Both the position numbers and the translations under genes were made by a program. The notes beneath the pieces were generated by a model, which made no database searches, had not been told where the DNA came from, and saw only the letters and a list, made by a program, of their open reading frames with translations. DNA of 64,000 nt from an uncultured Caldilineales bacterium (GTDB lineage Bacteria > Chloroflexota > Anaerolineae > JAAEKA01), in NCBI GenBank assembly GCA_937907455.1, contig CALESQ010000070.1, positions 1-64,000 on the forward strand. The letters are read 5' to 3'. This document shows positions 7,289 through 15,508 of the stretch, one piece after another. Each line of letters opens with the position of its first letter. Positions within the stretch are counted from its first letter, which is position 1.

Positions 7289-8395
7289 TTAGCGGCGGAT
7301 TTGCTCCAGTTGAATGCCTTTGGCCACGGCTGCGGCGCGCGTGTTCACCCCCAGTTTGCTGAAAATTGCTTTCAGATGGCGCTTCACGGTGTTGCCTGAG
7401 ATCACCAGGGCCTCGGCGATTTCCTTGTTGGTCAGCCCTTTTTGCAGTAATGCCAGCACCTCGTGCTCACGACCGGTCAATTCGTTGTCGGCTTGTTGAG
7501 CCAGATCGAGCGCTTGCAGCACGCTGCGGCGAAAGCCGGCGCGGTCAAAGGCCCGCTTTTCCAGAAAGGCCACAATGCCGTATTCGTCGAAAGCCTGCTC
7601 TGCATGACGGGGAAGCGCCGAACCGCTGATGACAATGGCCGGCAGCGAGGATTTTTGCAGCACGGCCAGCAGACGCAGGCCATCGCTGTTGTCGTCAGGG
7701 GCCTGCGAATTCGCCAGCATCAGGTCTACCAGGGCCAGGCGGTAGGATGAGCGGCGCAGCAGGCCCAGCGCCTCGCCGTAGCTGCGGCATACCTCGGCGC
7801 GGAAGCCGGTCTCATGCAGCAGCTCGCTGAGAATGCTGCTCCAGCCGGCATCATCCTCTACCACCAGCACGGCCGGGCGCGTGTCGGCAGGGGGCGGGCC
7901 AGGTTGATTGGCTGGCTGCTGCGGCGTTGCGGCAGCAACCGGCATCACTGGCAGGGCGGTGGTTGTTTCGGCCTGGCCGCTGCTTTCATTGCCGCCGCTG
8001 GGATGGGCGCGGCTGAGCGCCTGCTGCATAATCTGGCGGAACTGGCTGCGGCGAAAGCTTTCTTTGCGCAGGCAGGTGAAAGCGCCGTGTTCGGTGAGCG
8101 CGCTGACGGCAATTTCTACGGTGGCATAGCCGCTGAGCAGCAAGGCCACACAGCCCGGGTCGTGGCGGCGCAGCGCATCGAGTACCTGCAAGCCGTCGGC
8201 GTTGCGGTGATCTGCTCCTCCCAGCGAGAGATCAACCACGGCCAGGCGGTGCGGTGCCGCGCGCATGGCAGCCACTGCTGCCTCCAGCGTGCCGGCTACA
8301 TCCACCTGAATACCCTGGTCGTGCAGAATTTCTCCCAGCAACTGCTGCCAGGAGGGATCGTCTTCAATAATCAATGCGCGCAGTGAAGAAATCAT
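7289..8395 (-). CDS. Response regulator with two receiver domains and a LuxR-type HTH
   Basis: A 368-residue regulator. Receiver 1 (~1-120) starts RALIIEDDPSWQQLL with phospho-acceptor in LAVVDLSLG. A Gln/Pro-rich linker follows. Receiver 2 (~165-285) starts AVLVVEDDAGWSSIL with acceptor LALVDLMLA and a VISGSALP switch strand. The C-terminal HTH (~300-365) is LTGREHEVLALLQKGLTNKEIAEAL..GNTVKRHLKAIFSKLGV, a typical NarL/FixJ DNA reader. The start at 8395 has no clear Shine-Dalgarno; the sequence in front is low-complexity. The histidine kinase gene lies upstream on the same strand, so this is its probable partner. Confidence 0.9.
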   Translation of the reverse strand: MISSLRALIIEDDPSWQQLLGEILHDQGIQVDVAGTLEAAVAAMRAAPHRLAVVDLSLGGADHRNADGLQVLDALRRHDPGCVALLLSGYATVEIAVSALTEHGAFTCLRKESFRRSQFRQIMQQALSRAHPSGGNESSGQAETTTALPVMPVAAATPQQPANQPGPPPADTRPAVLVVEDDAGWSSILSELLHETGFRAEVCRSYGEALGLLRRSSYRLALVDLMLANSQAPDDNSDGLRLLAVLQKSSLPAIVISGSALPRHAEQAFDEYGIVAFLEKRAFDRAGFRRSVLQALDLAQQADNELTGREHEVLALLQKGLTNKEIAEALVISGNTVKRHLKAIFSKLGVNTRAAAVAKGIQLEQIRR

Positions 8396-8515
8396 GGAGA
8401 ATGGGGAATTGAGAAGGAGAAGGGAGAATTGAGAATGGAGAAGGGAGAGGAGGGGAGTTTGGGCAGAGGCGGGCAAGCAATAAAGCAGCTTAGGCCTTCA
8501 CTCTCAATTTACCAT
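8396..8515. repeat. Low-complexity purine-rich intergenic repeat
   Basis: Imperfect repeats of GGAGAATTGAGAA-like words fill much of the gap between the kinase and regulator genes. No hairpin or promoter is obvious. It belongs to the same class of word-like intergenic repeats as 1722-1765, 33555-33600, 48000-48110 and 59130-59225. Confidence 0.7.
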
Positions 8516-10765
8516 TCACTCCTCAAACACCGGCAACCGCAGTGTAAAGGTTGTGCCGTGGACGCCGTCGCTGTCTACGCTGATCGAACCACCAAAGCGT
8601 GCCATCAGGGTTTTTACCCACCACAGGCCGAAGCCGAGCTTGCCCACATGGTCGCGGCGGCCAGAGTAGTTGAAGTCGAAGATGCGTTCGTGCAGTGCCG
8701 GGGCAATGCCGGGGCCGTTGTCGCTCACCTGCACCTCTACCCATTGGCCTTGGGCGCTGCCCCGCACCACAAGGTGGCCTTCTCCGCCCATTGCCGCGGC
8801 CGCGTTGTCCAGCAGATTAACAAACACCAGGCTGAGGCCACGCGGCCCGGCATACACCGGCGGCAGGTGGGTCAGCCCGTTGCTCGTCAGACGGATGCCC
8901 ACAGGCAGAGCGGCATCGCGCAGGGCTTCATCCAGGCAGGCAGCTACACCCACACGCGTCAGGTGAATGGGACGCAGATGGAACAGGGTGTCGCGCATCA
9001 CGGCCATGGCCTCGGTGGCGCTGCGCTCGATGGCCTGCAAATTGCCGGCCAGGTAGGGATCAGCCGCCAGCGCGGGCGCGCATTTGTCCTCAATCCCCTC
9101 AACGCGCACGGGAATAGTGCCAACCTGGTTGTTGATGCGATGCATCAGGTTGGCGGCAATGTCACCCACCGCGGCAAAGGTTTCGGCCACGGCGCGCTGC
9201 TCTTGCGCGGCGCGCAATGCCTCGCGGCGGGTGGCTTCTTGCACGGCAAGCGCAGCATGGCGTGCCAGCACTGCCAGCACTTTTTTGTCCCAATCGGCTT
9301 TGGCAAAACGCCGTGGCTCGCTGCGCGCGGCATAGACGCTGAACACGCCCAGCGGCGGGGCCTCTTCGCCAACCAGCAGTGGCACAATCAGCGCGCTGCC
9401 CCAGTTCTGCGCTGCGGCCAGCTCGCGCCAGGCAAAATGTGCTTCGGCCTGCACATCATCGCTGATCACCGCGCGCCGTTGCAGCACGGCTTGTCCGGTG
9501 AGGCTTTCTGCTACTGCCAGCCGCGTACCGCGCCGGGCGGTGCTGTTGCTGGCTTGCAGGGCAAGCCGATCTTCTTCCAGCACCCAGATGGAGCCAACCG
9601 GCACGTTGAGCAGCTCGCAGGCTATGTGTACCAGGCGCTCAAGCACTTGCTGCGGTGGCTGGGTAAGCAGGCGCTCCACCATTTCCTGCAACGCATCCAG
9701 CAGGCGCACTTCCTGAATAGCAATCACCGCCTGCGTGGCCAATGCCTGCAACAGGCGGCTGTCCTGCTCGCTGAAGGCGGCTACCTGCGGGCTTTCCAGG
9801 TTCAGCACTCCTTCCAACCGTCCGTCGGCGCTGATCAGCGGCACCACCAGCTCAGAGCGCATGGCTACTGCACGATCGAGCGGATAGTAGATGCGCGTCC
9901 ACGGTTCGGCTTGCAGGTCGGGGATCAGCAGCGGGCGGCGCAGCTTGGCGGCCCACCCCATGATGCTGGTGGTGTTGATGGGCAGCGCTTCGACCGCGGG
10001 CCTGCCCAGATCGCCCGCCACGGCAGCCGTTACCAGCTTGCTGCCGCCCTCGCCTACCAGACGGAAAATGCCGTAGTGGGCGCCTGTCACCTCCAGAGCC
10101 ATTTGCAGAATCGCTTCCAGCGTATCCGACAGGCGCAGGCGTGAGGAGATCAGCAGGTCGGCGCGGCGCAGACGGGCCAGCTCGTCGCTGGTACGTGCCA
10201 GATCGGCTTCCATGCGTGCCTGCTGCTGTGCCTGAAACAACGCCATTGCCGCCTGGTTGACGAAGTTCTCCAGCATCAGCAGCTCCAGCGGGGTAAAGGG
10301 GCGTTCAGTGGGCAGGTAAACATAGAGAATACCCAGGGCTGCCTCGGCTACCACCAGTGGAAAGCAGGCGGCTACGCGCGCCCCCGCTCCGGCCTGCACC
10401 GGGTGAATGCTCAGGCCCGGTTCTTCATAGGAAAGGACGCCGCGACGCTGTTGAATGGCGCGCTGCCCCAGGCCGTCCGGGCGCGGGCCATCGCCGGGCA
10501 CGGGCATTACCAGCGGGCCGGCGGTCACGCGTGAGGCCAGATCGAACTGACCGAGGCCCGCGTCGTAGGTGTAGATCACCGCCGAAGCGGTGGGGATCAC
10601 CTGGGCCGCGCTCTGCACCACCAGGTGCAGCGTCGCCGTGCTGTCGGCATCCTGGCCCAGGCCGATGCGGTTGACGGTGCGCCCAATGCGATTCAGACTC
10701 GCCAGGGCGTCGAACAGGCGCGCGGTTGCGTCGTCGGTGTTGAGGGGAAGGGTAGATGCCATCAT
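8516..10765 (-). CDS. Multi-GAF sensor histidine kinase
   Basis: A 749-residue soluble kinase with no membrane helices. Three GAF domains follow one another (about 20-175, 205-360 and 370-520). The second has ITGAHYGIFRLV-like and GVLNLESP strands, the third VPVGSIWVLEED. The phospho-acceptor region (~550) holds LMHRINNQVGT, with a likely phospho-His in HRINN. The ATPase domain has the N box VFVNLLDNAAAAM, G1 VSDNGPGIAP and G2 GFGLWWVKTLM, ending in GTTFTLRLP. The ligand is unknown; cytosolic GAF sensors read small molecules, light or gases. Tandem ATG codons lie at 10765 and 10762. It is followed by its likely regulator at 7289-8395. Confidence 0.92.
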   Translation of the reverse strand: MMASTLPLNTDDATARLFDALASLNRIGRTVNRIGLGQDADSTATLHLVVQSAAQVIPTASAVIYTYDAGLGQFDLASRVTAGPLVMPVPGDGPRPDGLGQRAIQQRRGVLSYEEPGLSIHPVQAGAGARVAACFPLVVAEAALGILYVYLPTERPFTPLELLMLENFVNQAAMALFQAQQQARMEADLARTSDELARLRRADLLISSRLRLSDTLEAILQMALEVTGAHYGIFRLVGEGGSKLVTAAVAGDLGRPAVEALPINTTSIMGWAAKLRRPLLIPDLQAEPWTRIYYPLDRAVAMRSELVVPLISADGRLEGVLNLESPQVAAFSEQDSRLLQALATQAVIAIQEVRLLDALQEMVERLLTQPPQQVLERLVHIACELLNVPVGSIWVLEEDRLALQASNSTARRGTRLAVAESLTGQAVLQRRAVISDDVQAEAHFAWRELAAAQNWGSALIVPLLVGEEAPPLGVFSVYAARSEPRRFAKADWDKKVLAVLARHAALAVQEATRREALRAAQEQRAVAETFAAVGDIAANLMHRINNQVGTIPVRVEGIEDKCAPALAADPYLAGNLQAIERSATEAMAVMRDTLFHLRPIHLTRVGVAACLDEALRDAALPVGIRLTSNGLTHLPPVYAGPRGLSLVFVNLLDNAAAAMGGEGHLVVRGSAQGQWVEVQVSDNGPGIAPALHERIFDFNYSGRRDHVGKLGFGLWWVKTLMARFGGSISVDSDGVHGTTFTLRLPVFEE

Positions 10766-10911
10766 GGTTCGTTAGTGATTATAGCGCGGCTGCCGTAAAA
10801 CCCGCAACGCGACAGCGGCATTCTCGCAAGAGAATGCCGCCTTGTTCGCCCCTCCGAACCTGGTACGTGCTGGTGAGAATTATTGTCGGCGCATCAGCAG
10901 CGGCAGGTAGA

Positions 10912-10975
10912 GTTGCCACCGAATTGAATTCGGTGTCTCAAGCCACGAAGCCCCTGCCGGGGCTTTCGGCCGGCG
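10912..10975. repeat. 64-bp partial copy of the MITE core
   Basis: This stretch is identical to 11024-11087 inside the adjacent 170-bp element. It includes a 9-bp-stem palindrome (CACCGAATTGAATTCGGTG) and the hairpin AAGCCCCTGCCGGGGCTT. Neither terminal inverted repeat is present, so it is a fragment or a separate palindromic unit. Confidence 0.85.
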
Positions 10976-10995
10976 CATGGATGGCCGCTTACTTG

Positions 10996-11165
10996 GGTTG
11001 TGTATGGATTTCGGTTGAAATGTGTTGCCACCGAATTGAATTCGGTGTCTCAAGCCACGAAGCCCCTGCCGGGGCTTTCGGCCGGCGACTGAGAGCGCTT
11101 CGTTCTCTGAACCGCAACCATGTATTGTCCGGCTCTTGTCATTCAACCGAAAGTCGCACTCTACC
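10996..11165. mobile_element. 170-bp MITE-like element, copy A, with 8-bp target duplication
   Basis: The ends are inverted repeats of 24 bp, with GG at the outer tips and a perfect inner 11 bp (TTTCGGTTGAA at 11009-11019, TTCAACCGAAA at 11142-11152). CTTACTTG flanks both sides (10988-10995 and 11166-11173), as expected of an 8-bp target-site duplication. The element is non-coding. Copy B at 24236-24405 has the same length and is about 95% identical. The rest of the 10766-11227 gap contains the 64-bp partial copy and the promoter at 11171. Confidence 0.85.
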
Positions 11166-11170
11166 CTTAC

Positions 11171-11199
11171 TTGACAGAGGATTAAAGACGTGCTATATT
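11171..11199 (+). promoter_or_regulatory. Promoter of the DtxR/FeoAB operon
   Basis: TTGACA (11171-11176), a 17-bp spacer and TATATT (11194-11199) lie 29 bp before the regulator ATG. The right target duplication of the MITE overlaps the first three bases of the -35 box. No clear DtxR/IdeR-type palindrome was recognised, although the AT-rich stretch just after the -10 could hold an operator. Confidence 0.75.
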
Positions 11200-11227
11200 T
11201 AGCCTTATCAAAATTTGGAATTAGATT

Positions 11228-11926
11228 ATGATAAACTACGATTTATCCCCAGCCCATCAGGATTACCTGAAAACCATCTACATGCTGCTCAGCCGCGGGC
11301 AGGAAGCCTCCAACTCCGCCATTGCGCAGGCGATGGGCGTTGCCCCCGCCTCGGCCACCAACATGGTGAAGCGACTGGCCGAAGCTGGCTTGATCGAACA
11401 CACCCCCTACCACGGCGTGCAGTTGACCCCGGCCGGTGAGCAAGCCGCGCTGGAGATGGTGCGCCACCATCGCCTGATCGAGCTGTTTCTGCACGACATC
11501 CTCGACATGCCCTGGGATCAGGTGCATATCGAAGCAGAGCGGCTGGAACATGCCATCAGCGAGGAAGTGGAGGAAGCGATCGCGCGCAAGCTGGGCTATC
11601 CGATCACGGATCCCCACGGTGACCCGATCCCGGACCGGCAAGGTCATGTGAACGCGCCCGCCGCGCTGCCATTGACCGATGTCCCCCCCGCCCAATCCGC
11701 CCGCCTCGTGCGCGTGTACGCGCAGGAAAGCGAACGGCTGCGCTATCTGGGCGAAATGGGGCTGTACCCCGGCGCCGAAGTGACGGTCCTCGAACATCTC
11801 CCCTTCCAGGGGCCGCTGGTGGTCACGGTCAACGGTCAACCGCACACCCTGGCACACGATATGGCGTCGGCGCTGGCGGTCGAACTGCTGCCCAATTCTG
11901 CAAGTGAACGAGGACCTCATGCCTGA
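11228..11926 (+). CDS. DtxR/MntR-family metal-dependent repressor with FeoA domain
   Basis: A 232-residue protein. The N-terminal winged helix (~5-65) is HQDYLKTIYMLL...NSAIAQAMGVAPASATNMVKRLAEAGLI. The metal-binding/dimer domain (~70-140) carries MVRHHRLIELFLHDILDMPWDQVHIEAERLEHAIS and the family-typical DPHGDPIPD. The FeoA/SH3 domain (~150-225) has RLVRVYAQESERLRYLGEMGLYPGAEVTVLE. It should sense Fe2+ or Mn2+ and repress the downstream iron-uptake genes. The next gene starts before its stop, so the four genes are one operon. Confidence 0.92.
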   Translation: MINYDLSPAHQDYLKTIYMLLSRGQEASNSAIAQAMGVAPASATNMVKRLAEAGLIEHTPYHGVQLTPAGEQAALEMVRHHRLIELFLHDILDMPWDQVHIEAERLEHAISEEVEEAIARKLGYPITDPHGDPIPDRQGHVNAPAALPLTDVPPAQSARLVRVYAQESERLRYLGEMGLYPGAEVTVLEHLPFQGPLVVTVNGQPHTLAHDMASALAVELLPNSASERGPHA

Positions 11927-12968
11927 CCCTTTGCTGGCCTTGAGCCTGGGCTTGCTGTTGCTGGCTGCGCTGCTGGTCATTATATGGCCGAAGCAGGGCT
12001 TGCTGGCGCGCTGGCAAGCCAGTCAACACAACAACGAACGCGTGCGCATCGAGGATGCGCTTAAACATATTCATAAATACGAGATGCGCGGCCAGCGCGC
12101 CACGCTGGAGAGCCTGGCCGGCGCGTTGCAGCTTTCCACGGAAGCCGCGGCTCAATTGCTGGGCCGGATGCAGGCGCTGGGGCTGGTGGAAGCTTCCAGC
12201 GACAGTTACCGTCTGACCGCCGAAGGCCGCGACGCGGCGCTGCACATCATCCGCGCCCATCGCCTGTGGGAACGCTATCTGGCTGACCAAACTGGCTATC
12301 GCGAACAGGAATGGCACGAGCAGGCGGAGCGGCTGGAGCATAATTTGCAGCCGGAACAGGTGGACGCGCTGGCTTTGCAGCTTGGCAACCCGACGCACGA
12401 TCCCCACGGTGATCCTATTCCTGACGCCGAGGGCAACTTTGTTTACCACGGCGGGCGGCCCCTGCCCGCGCTGCCGCTGAATACCCGCGCGCGCATCGTT
12501 CACATCGAAGACGAGCCGGAAACGATCTATGCCCAGCTCGCCGCACAGGGTCTTTATCCCGGCATGACTGTGCAGGTGCTGGACGTGTCACCGACGCGCG
12601 TGCGCTTTTGGGCCAACGGCAACGAGCAAATTCTGGCTCCGCTGCTGGCTGCCAACGTTTCGGTGATCCCTGAGCGTGACTTGGTGCAGGCCAATGGCGC
12701 ACCCCGCAGCAGCCAGACCGCAGAAACGCTGGCGACGCTGCGGCTGGGTGAACAGGGCCGGATCGTCGCGATCTCGCCGCGTTGCCGCGGGGTTGAGCGC
12801 CGTCGCATGATGGACCTGGGCTTTGTACCCGGTTCGGTGGTGGCAGCAGAGCTGATCAGCCCCGGCGGCGACCCGACCGCTTACCGCGTGCGCGGCGCAA
12901 TGATTGCGCTGCGCCGCGAGCAAGCGCAACTGATTGACATTCAACGTGTAGCGGAGATGACTGTATGA
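11919..12968 (+). CDS. Membrane-anchored DtxR-like protein with two FeoA domains
   Basis: A 349-residue protein. One N-terminal transmembrane helix (LLALSLGLLLLAALLVIIW, ~4-24) precedes a DtxR-like winged helix (~45-100, TLESLAGALQLSTEAAAQLLGRMQALGLV). The dimer-domain motif follows (AHRLWERYLADQTGY...DPHGDPIPD). Two FeoA-like SH3 modules come last (~190-250 and ~268-345, the second with MMDLGFVPGSVV). It combines repressor and FeoA parts in a membrane setting, so it may act as FeoA for the split FeoB rather than as a DNA-binding repressor. ATG 11919 with GAGGA is preferred over GTG 11904; it overlaps the upstream gene. Confidence 0.85.
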   Translation: MPDPLLALSLGLLLLAALLVIIWPKQGLLARWQASQHNNERVRIEDALKHIHKYEMRGQRATLESLAGALQLSTEAAAQLLGRMQALGLVEASSDSYRLTAEGRDAALHIIRAHRLWERYLADQTGYREQEWHEQAERLEHNLQPEQVDALALQLGNPTHDPHGDPIPDAEGNFVYHGGRPLPALPLNTRARIVHIEDEPETIYAQLAAQGLYPGMTVQVLDVSPTRVRFWANGNEQILAPLLAANVSVIPERDLVQANGAPRSSQTAETLATLRLGEQGRIVAISPRCRGVERRRMMDLGFVPGSVVAAELISPGGDPTAYRVRGAMIALRREQAQLIDIQRVAEMTV

Positions 12969-13861
12969 CCTTGCAACCACAACCAAACGCCCCCCAACCG
13001 CCCGATTACAGCGACCTGCTGGAGGGCGACGACAGCTTTACCCTGACCATTCAGCCCCCGCCGGGCGATGCCAGCGCGGGCTGCACCACCTGTCCATCGC
13101 ACAACGCGACGCATTTGCAGCGCCTCGGCATTGATATGGGCGAATGGGACTACGTGGTGGCGCTGGGCGGCAACCCCAACGTCGGCAAAAGCACCGTGTT
13201 CAATGCACTGACCGGCCTGCGCCAGCACACCGGCAACTGGCCGGGCAAGACTGTCACCCGCGCCGAGGGTGGCTTCGAGTACGGCGGCCATCGTTACAAG
13301 CTGGTGGACTTGCCCGGTACCTACTCGCTGCTGGCCACCAGTCTCGACGAAGAAGTGGCGCGCGACTTTATTCTGTTCGGCCAACCTGATGTGACTGTGG
13401 TGGTGGTGGACGCCACCCGCCTGGAGCGCAATCTGAACCTGGTGTTGCAGGTGCTGGAAATCACCGACCGCGTCGTCGTCTGTCTGAACCTGATGGACGA
13501 AGCGCGGCGGCATGGGCTGGTCGTTGATGAACGCCGCCTGGCGCGCGATCTGGGCGTGCCGGTGGTGCCAACTGAGGCGCGGCAGCGCAAAGGCCTGAGC
13601 GAACTGCTGCAAGCGATTGATGGCGTTGCCAGCGGGCGCATCGTGGGCCGTCCGCACCGCATCCAGAGCGAGCCGCCCGCTTTGAAGCGCGCGGTGAACC
13701 AGCTCAAAACGCAACTGGAGCAGGCGTTTCCCGGACTGCCCAACGCGCGTTGGGTGGCGCTGCGCCTGCTGGACGGCGATCCGCGCATCGTTGAAGCGGT
13801 GCAGCGCGGGGAACTGAACGATCTGGCCGCGCTGCCGGAGCCTGCTTTGGCCGCGGCCTGA
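12965..13861 (+). CDS. feoB: FeoB N-terminal part: cytosolic G domain (split gene)
   Basis: The 298 residues cover only the GTPase and GDI-like part of the ferrous-iron transporter FeoB. G1 is GGNPNVGKST (69-78), G3 DLPGTYSLLA and G4 NLMDEARR. A helical GDI-like segment is followed by a stop at 13861. An N-terminal extension has CTTCPSH (Cys40, Cys43), possibly a metal site. The ATG overlaps the stop of the preceding gene (ATGA). The membrane part is a separate downstream gene with its own start 81 bp later, and no transmembrane segment is present here. Confidence 0.9.
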   Translation: MTLQPQPNAPQPPDYSDLLEGDDSFTLTIQPPPGDASAGCTTCPSHNATHLQRLGIDMGEWDYVVALGGNPNVGKSTVFNALTGLRQHTGNWPGKTVTRAEGGFEYGGHRYKLVDLPGTYSLLATSLDEEVARDFILFGQPDVTVVVVDATRLERNLNLVLQVLEITDRVVVCLNLMDEARRHGLVVDERRLARDLGVPVVPTEARQRKGLSELLQAIDGVASGRIVGRPHRIQSEPPALKRAVNQLKTQLEQAFPGLPNARWVALRLLDGDPRIVEAVQRGELNDLAALPEPALAAA

Positions 13862-13942
13862 ACGACTTACAAAGAATTCGCCAGTGGACACCCCCGCTGA
13901 ATTCTCAACCCGGTAACCACTGAAATTCTGTGAGATGAACGT

Positions 13943-15421
13943 ATGAACGCTGAACTAACTTTTCCTGCGGGCCGACAGCCCGGCGGCGGCGAACGCGTCG
14001 CACCCTCGGCCGAAGCTATCCTCGACACCGCGCGGCGGCTGCGCTGGGAGGTGGGGGGCGACTTCCACCAAACGCTGATGGAAGCCATCTACACCGACGC
14101 GGCTACGATTGCCGACCGCGCGGTGACCCGCCCCGGCGAAAAGCCGCGCTTCGATCTGGACCGCACCATCGACCGCGTCGTGACCAGCCGCATCTGGGGC
14201 TTTCCGTTGATGATCCTGCTCTTCGCGGTGGTCTTCTGGATCACGATCACCGGCGCGAATGTGCCTTCACGCCTGCTGGCCGATCTGCTGATCGGGCAGG
14301 GCGTGCCCTTCCTGCATGGCCTGGCCGACACCCTGCGCCTGCCCCTTTGGCTGAGCGGGCTGCTGATTGATGGCATGTACCTGGCGACTGCCTGGGTGGT
14401 GAGCGTGATGCTGCCGCCGATGGCGATCTTCTTCCCGCTCTTCACTCTGCTGGAGGACTTCGGCTATCTGCCGCGCGTGGCCTTCAACCTGGACAATCTG
14501 TATAAAAAGGCGGGCGCGCACGGCAAGCAATCGCTCAGCATGATGATGGGCTTTGGCTGCAATGCCGCGGGGGTGGTGGCGACCCGCATCATTGACAGCC
14601 CGCGCGAGCGGCTGATTGCGATCATCACCAACAACTTTGCGCTGTGCAATGGTCGCTGGCCGACGCAAATCCTGATTGCTTCGCTGTTTATCGGCGGAAT
14701 GGTATCAGCGCGTTGGGCCGGGCTGATCTCGGCGCTGGCGGTGGTGGGGATTGCGCTGCTGGGCGTGTTGTTGAGCTTTCTGGTGTCGCTGAGCCTGTCG
14801 CGCACGGTGCTGAAAGGGCAGGTGTCCACGTTTAGCCTGGAGTTGCCCCCCTATCGCCCGCCGCGCTTCTGGCAGACTATCTATACTTCGGTGATTGACC
14901 GCACCATCATGGTGCTGTGGCGCGCGATCGTCTTCGCTATGCCCGCGGGCGCGGTGATCTGGCTGATTGCCAACATTCACTTGGGCGACCTCACCCTGGC
15001 GCAGCATTTGGTGTCCCTGCTCAATCCGGTTGGCTTGCTGATTGGGCTGAACGGCGTGATCCTGCTGGCTTACATCGTCGCCATCCCTGCCAATGAAATC
15101 GTCATTCCGACGGTGTTGATGCTGACGGTGCTGACAACTGGTGTCACGGGTCAGGGGGCGGGCGCGGGGGTGATGTTCGAGGCCAACAGCGCGGCAGACA
15201 TGATGACACTCTTCCGCGCAGGCGGCTGGACGCTGCTCACCGCGGTCAACCTGATGCTGTTCAGCCTGATCCATAACCCGTGCAGCACCACGATCTTCAC
15301 GATCTTCAAGGAAACAGGCAGCCGCAAGTGGACCATTATTGCTGCACTGCTGCCGCTGCTGATGGGTTTCACCGTGACCTTTTTTGTGGCGCAGATTTGG
15401 CGCTTGCTGGCAGGCGGCTAA
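13943..15421 (+). CDS. feoB: FeoB C-terminal part: membrane permease with Gate domains (split gene)
   Basis: The 492 residues carry the linker helix ([22 protein letters not shown]) and the FeoB membrane domain. There is a first helix after the family [12 protein letters not shown] motif. Gate motifs are present: [32 protein letters not shown] and a second [12 protein letters not shown]. Conserved Cys residues in GFGCNAAG and in [13 protein letters not shown] are typical of the iron path. Together with 12965-13861 it gives a full FeoB. The ATG at 13943 follows a weak GAGATG, and the 81-bp gap has no promoter, so the split looks natural rather than a sequencing frameshift. Confidence 0.9.
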   Translation: MNAELTFPAGRQPGGGERVAPSAEAILDTARRLRWEVGGDFHQTLMEAIYTDAATIADRAVTRPGEKPRFDLDRTIDRVVTSRIWGFPLMILLFAVVFWITITGANVPSRLLADLLIGQGVPFLHGLADTLRLPLWLSGLLIDGMYLATAWVVSVMLPPMAIFFPLFTLLEDFGYLPRVAFNLDNLYKKAGAHGKQSLSMMMGFGCNAAGVVATRIIDSPRERLIAIITNNFALCNGRWPTQILIASLFIGGMVSARWAGLISALAVVGIALLGVLLSFLVSLSLSRTVLKGQVSTFSLELPPYRPPRFWQTIYTSVIDRTIMVLWRAIVFAMPAGAVIWLIANIHLGDLTLAQHLVSLLNPVGLLIGLNGVILLAYIVAIPANEIVIPTVLMLTVLTTGVTGQGAGAGVMFEANSAADMMTLFRAGGWTLLTAVNLMLFSLIHNPCSTTIFTIFKETGSRKWTIIAALLPLLMGFTVTFFVAQIWRLLAGG

Positions 15422-15453
15422 GCCCCTACCCTGGACTGGTCGAAGGGGTATGT

Positions 15454-15482
15454 TTGACTTAGTCCTGTAGTTAGTCTATATT
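15454..15482 (+). promoter_or_regulatory. Promoter of the UbiD-family gene
   Basis: TTGACT (15454-15459), a 17-bp spacer and TATATT (15477-15482) lie 26 bp before the start codon. Spacing and sequence fit the housekeeping sigma factor. Confidence 0.7.
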
Positions 15483-15508
15483 CATCCTTCATTTCATCTT
15501 TACAGCTT

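Noticed and set aside
8429..10144. 571-codon open frame on the plus strand
   Set aside because: It is antisense to the GAF histidine kinase, has no recognisable domain and is a by-product of high GC.
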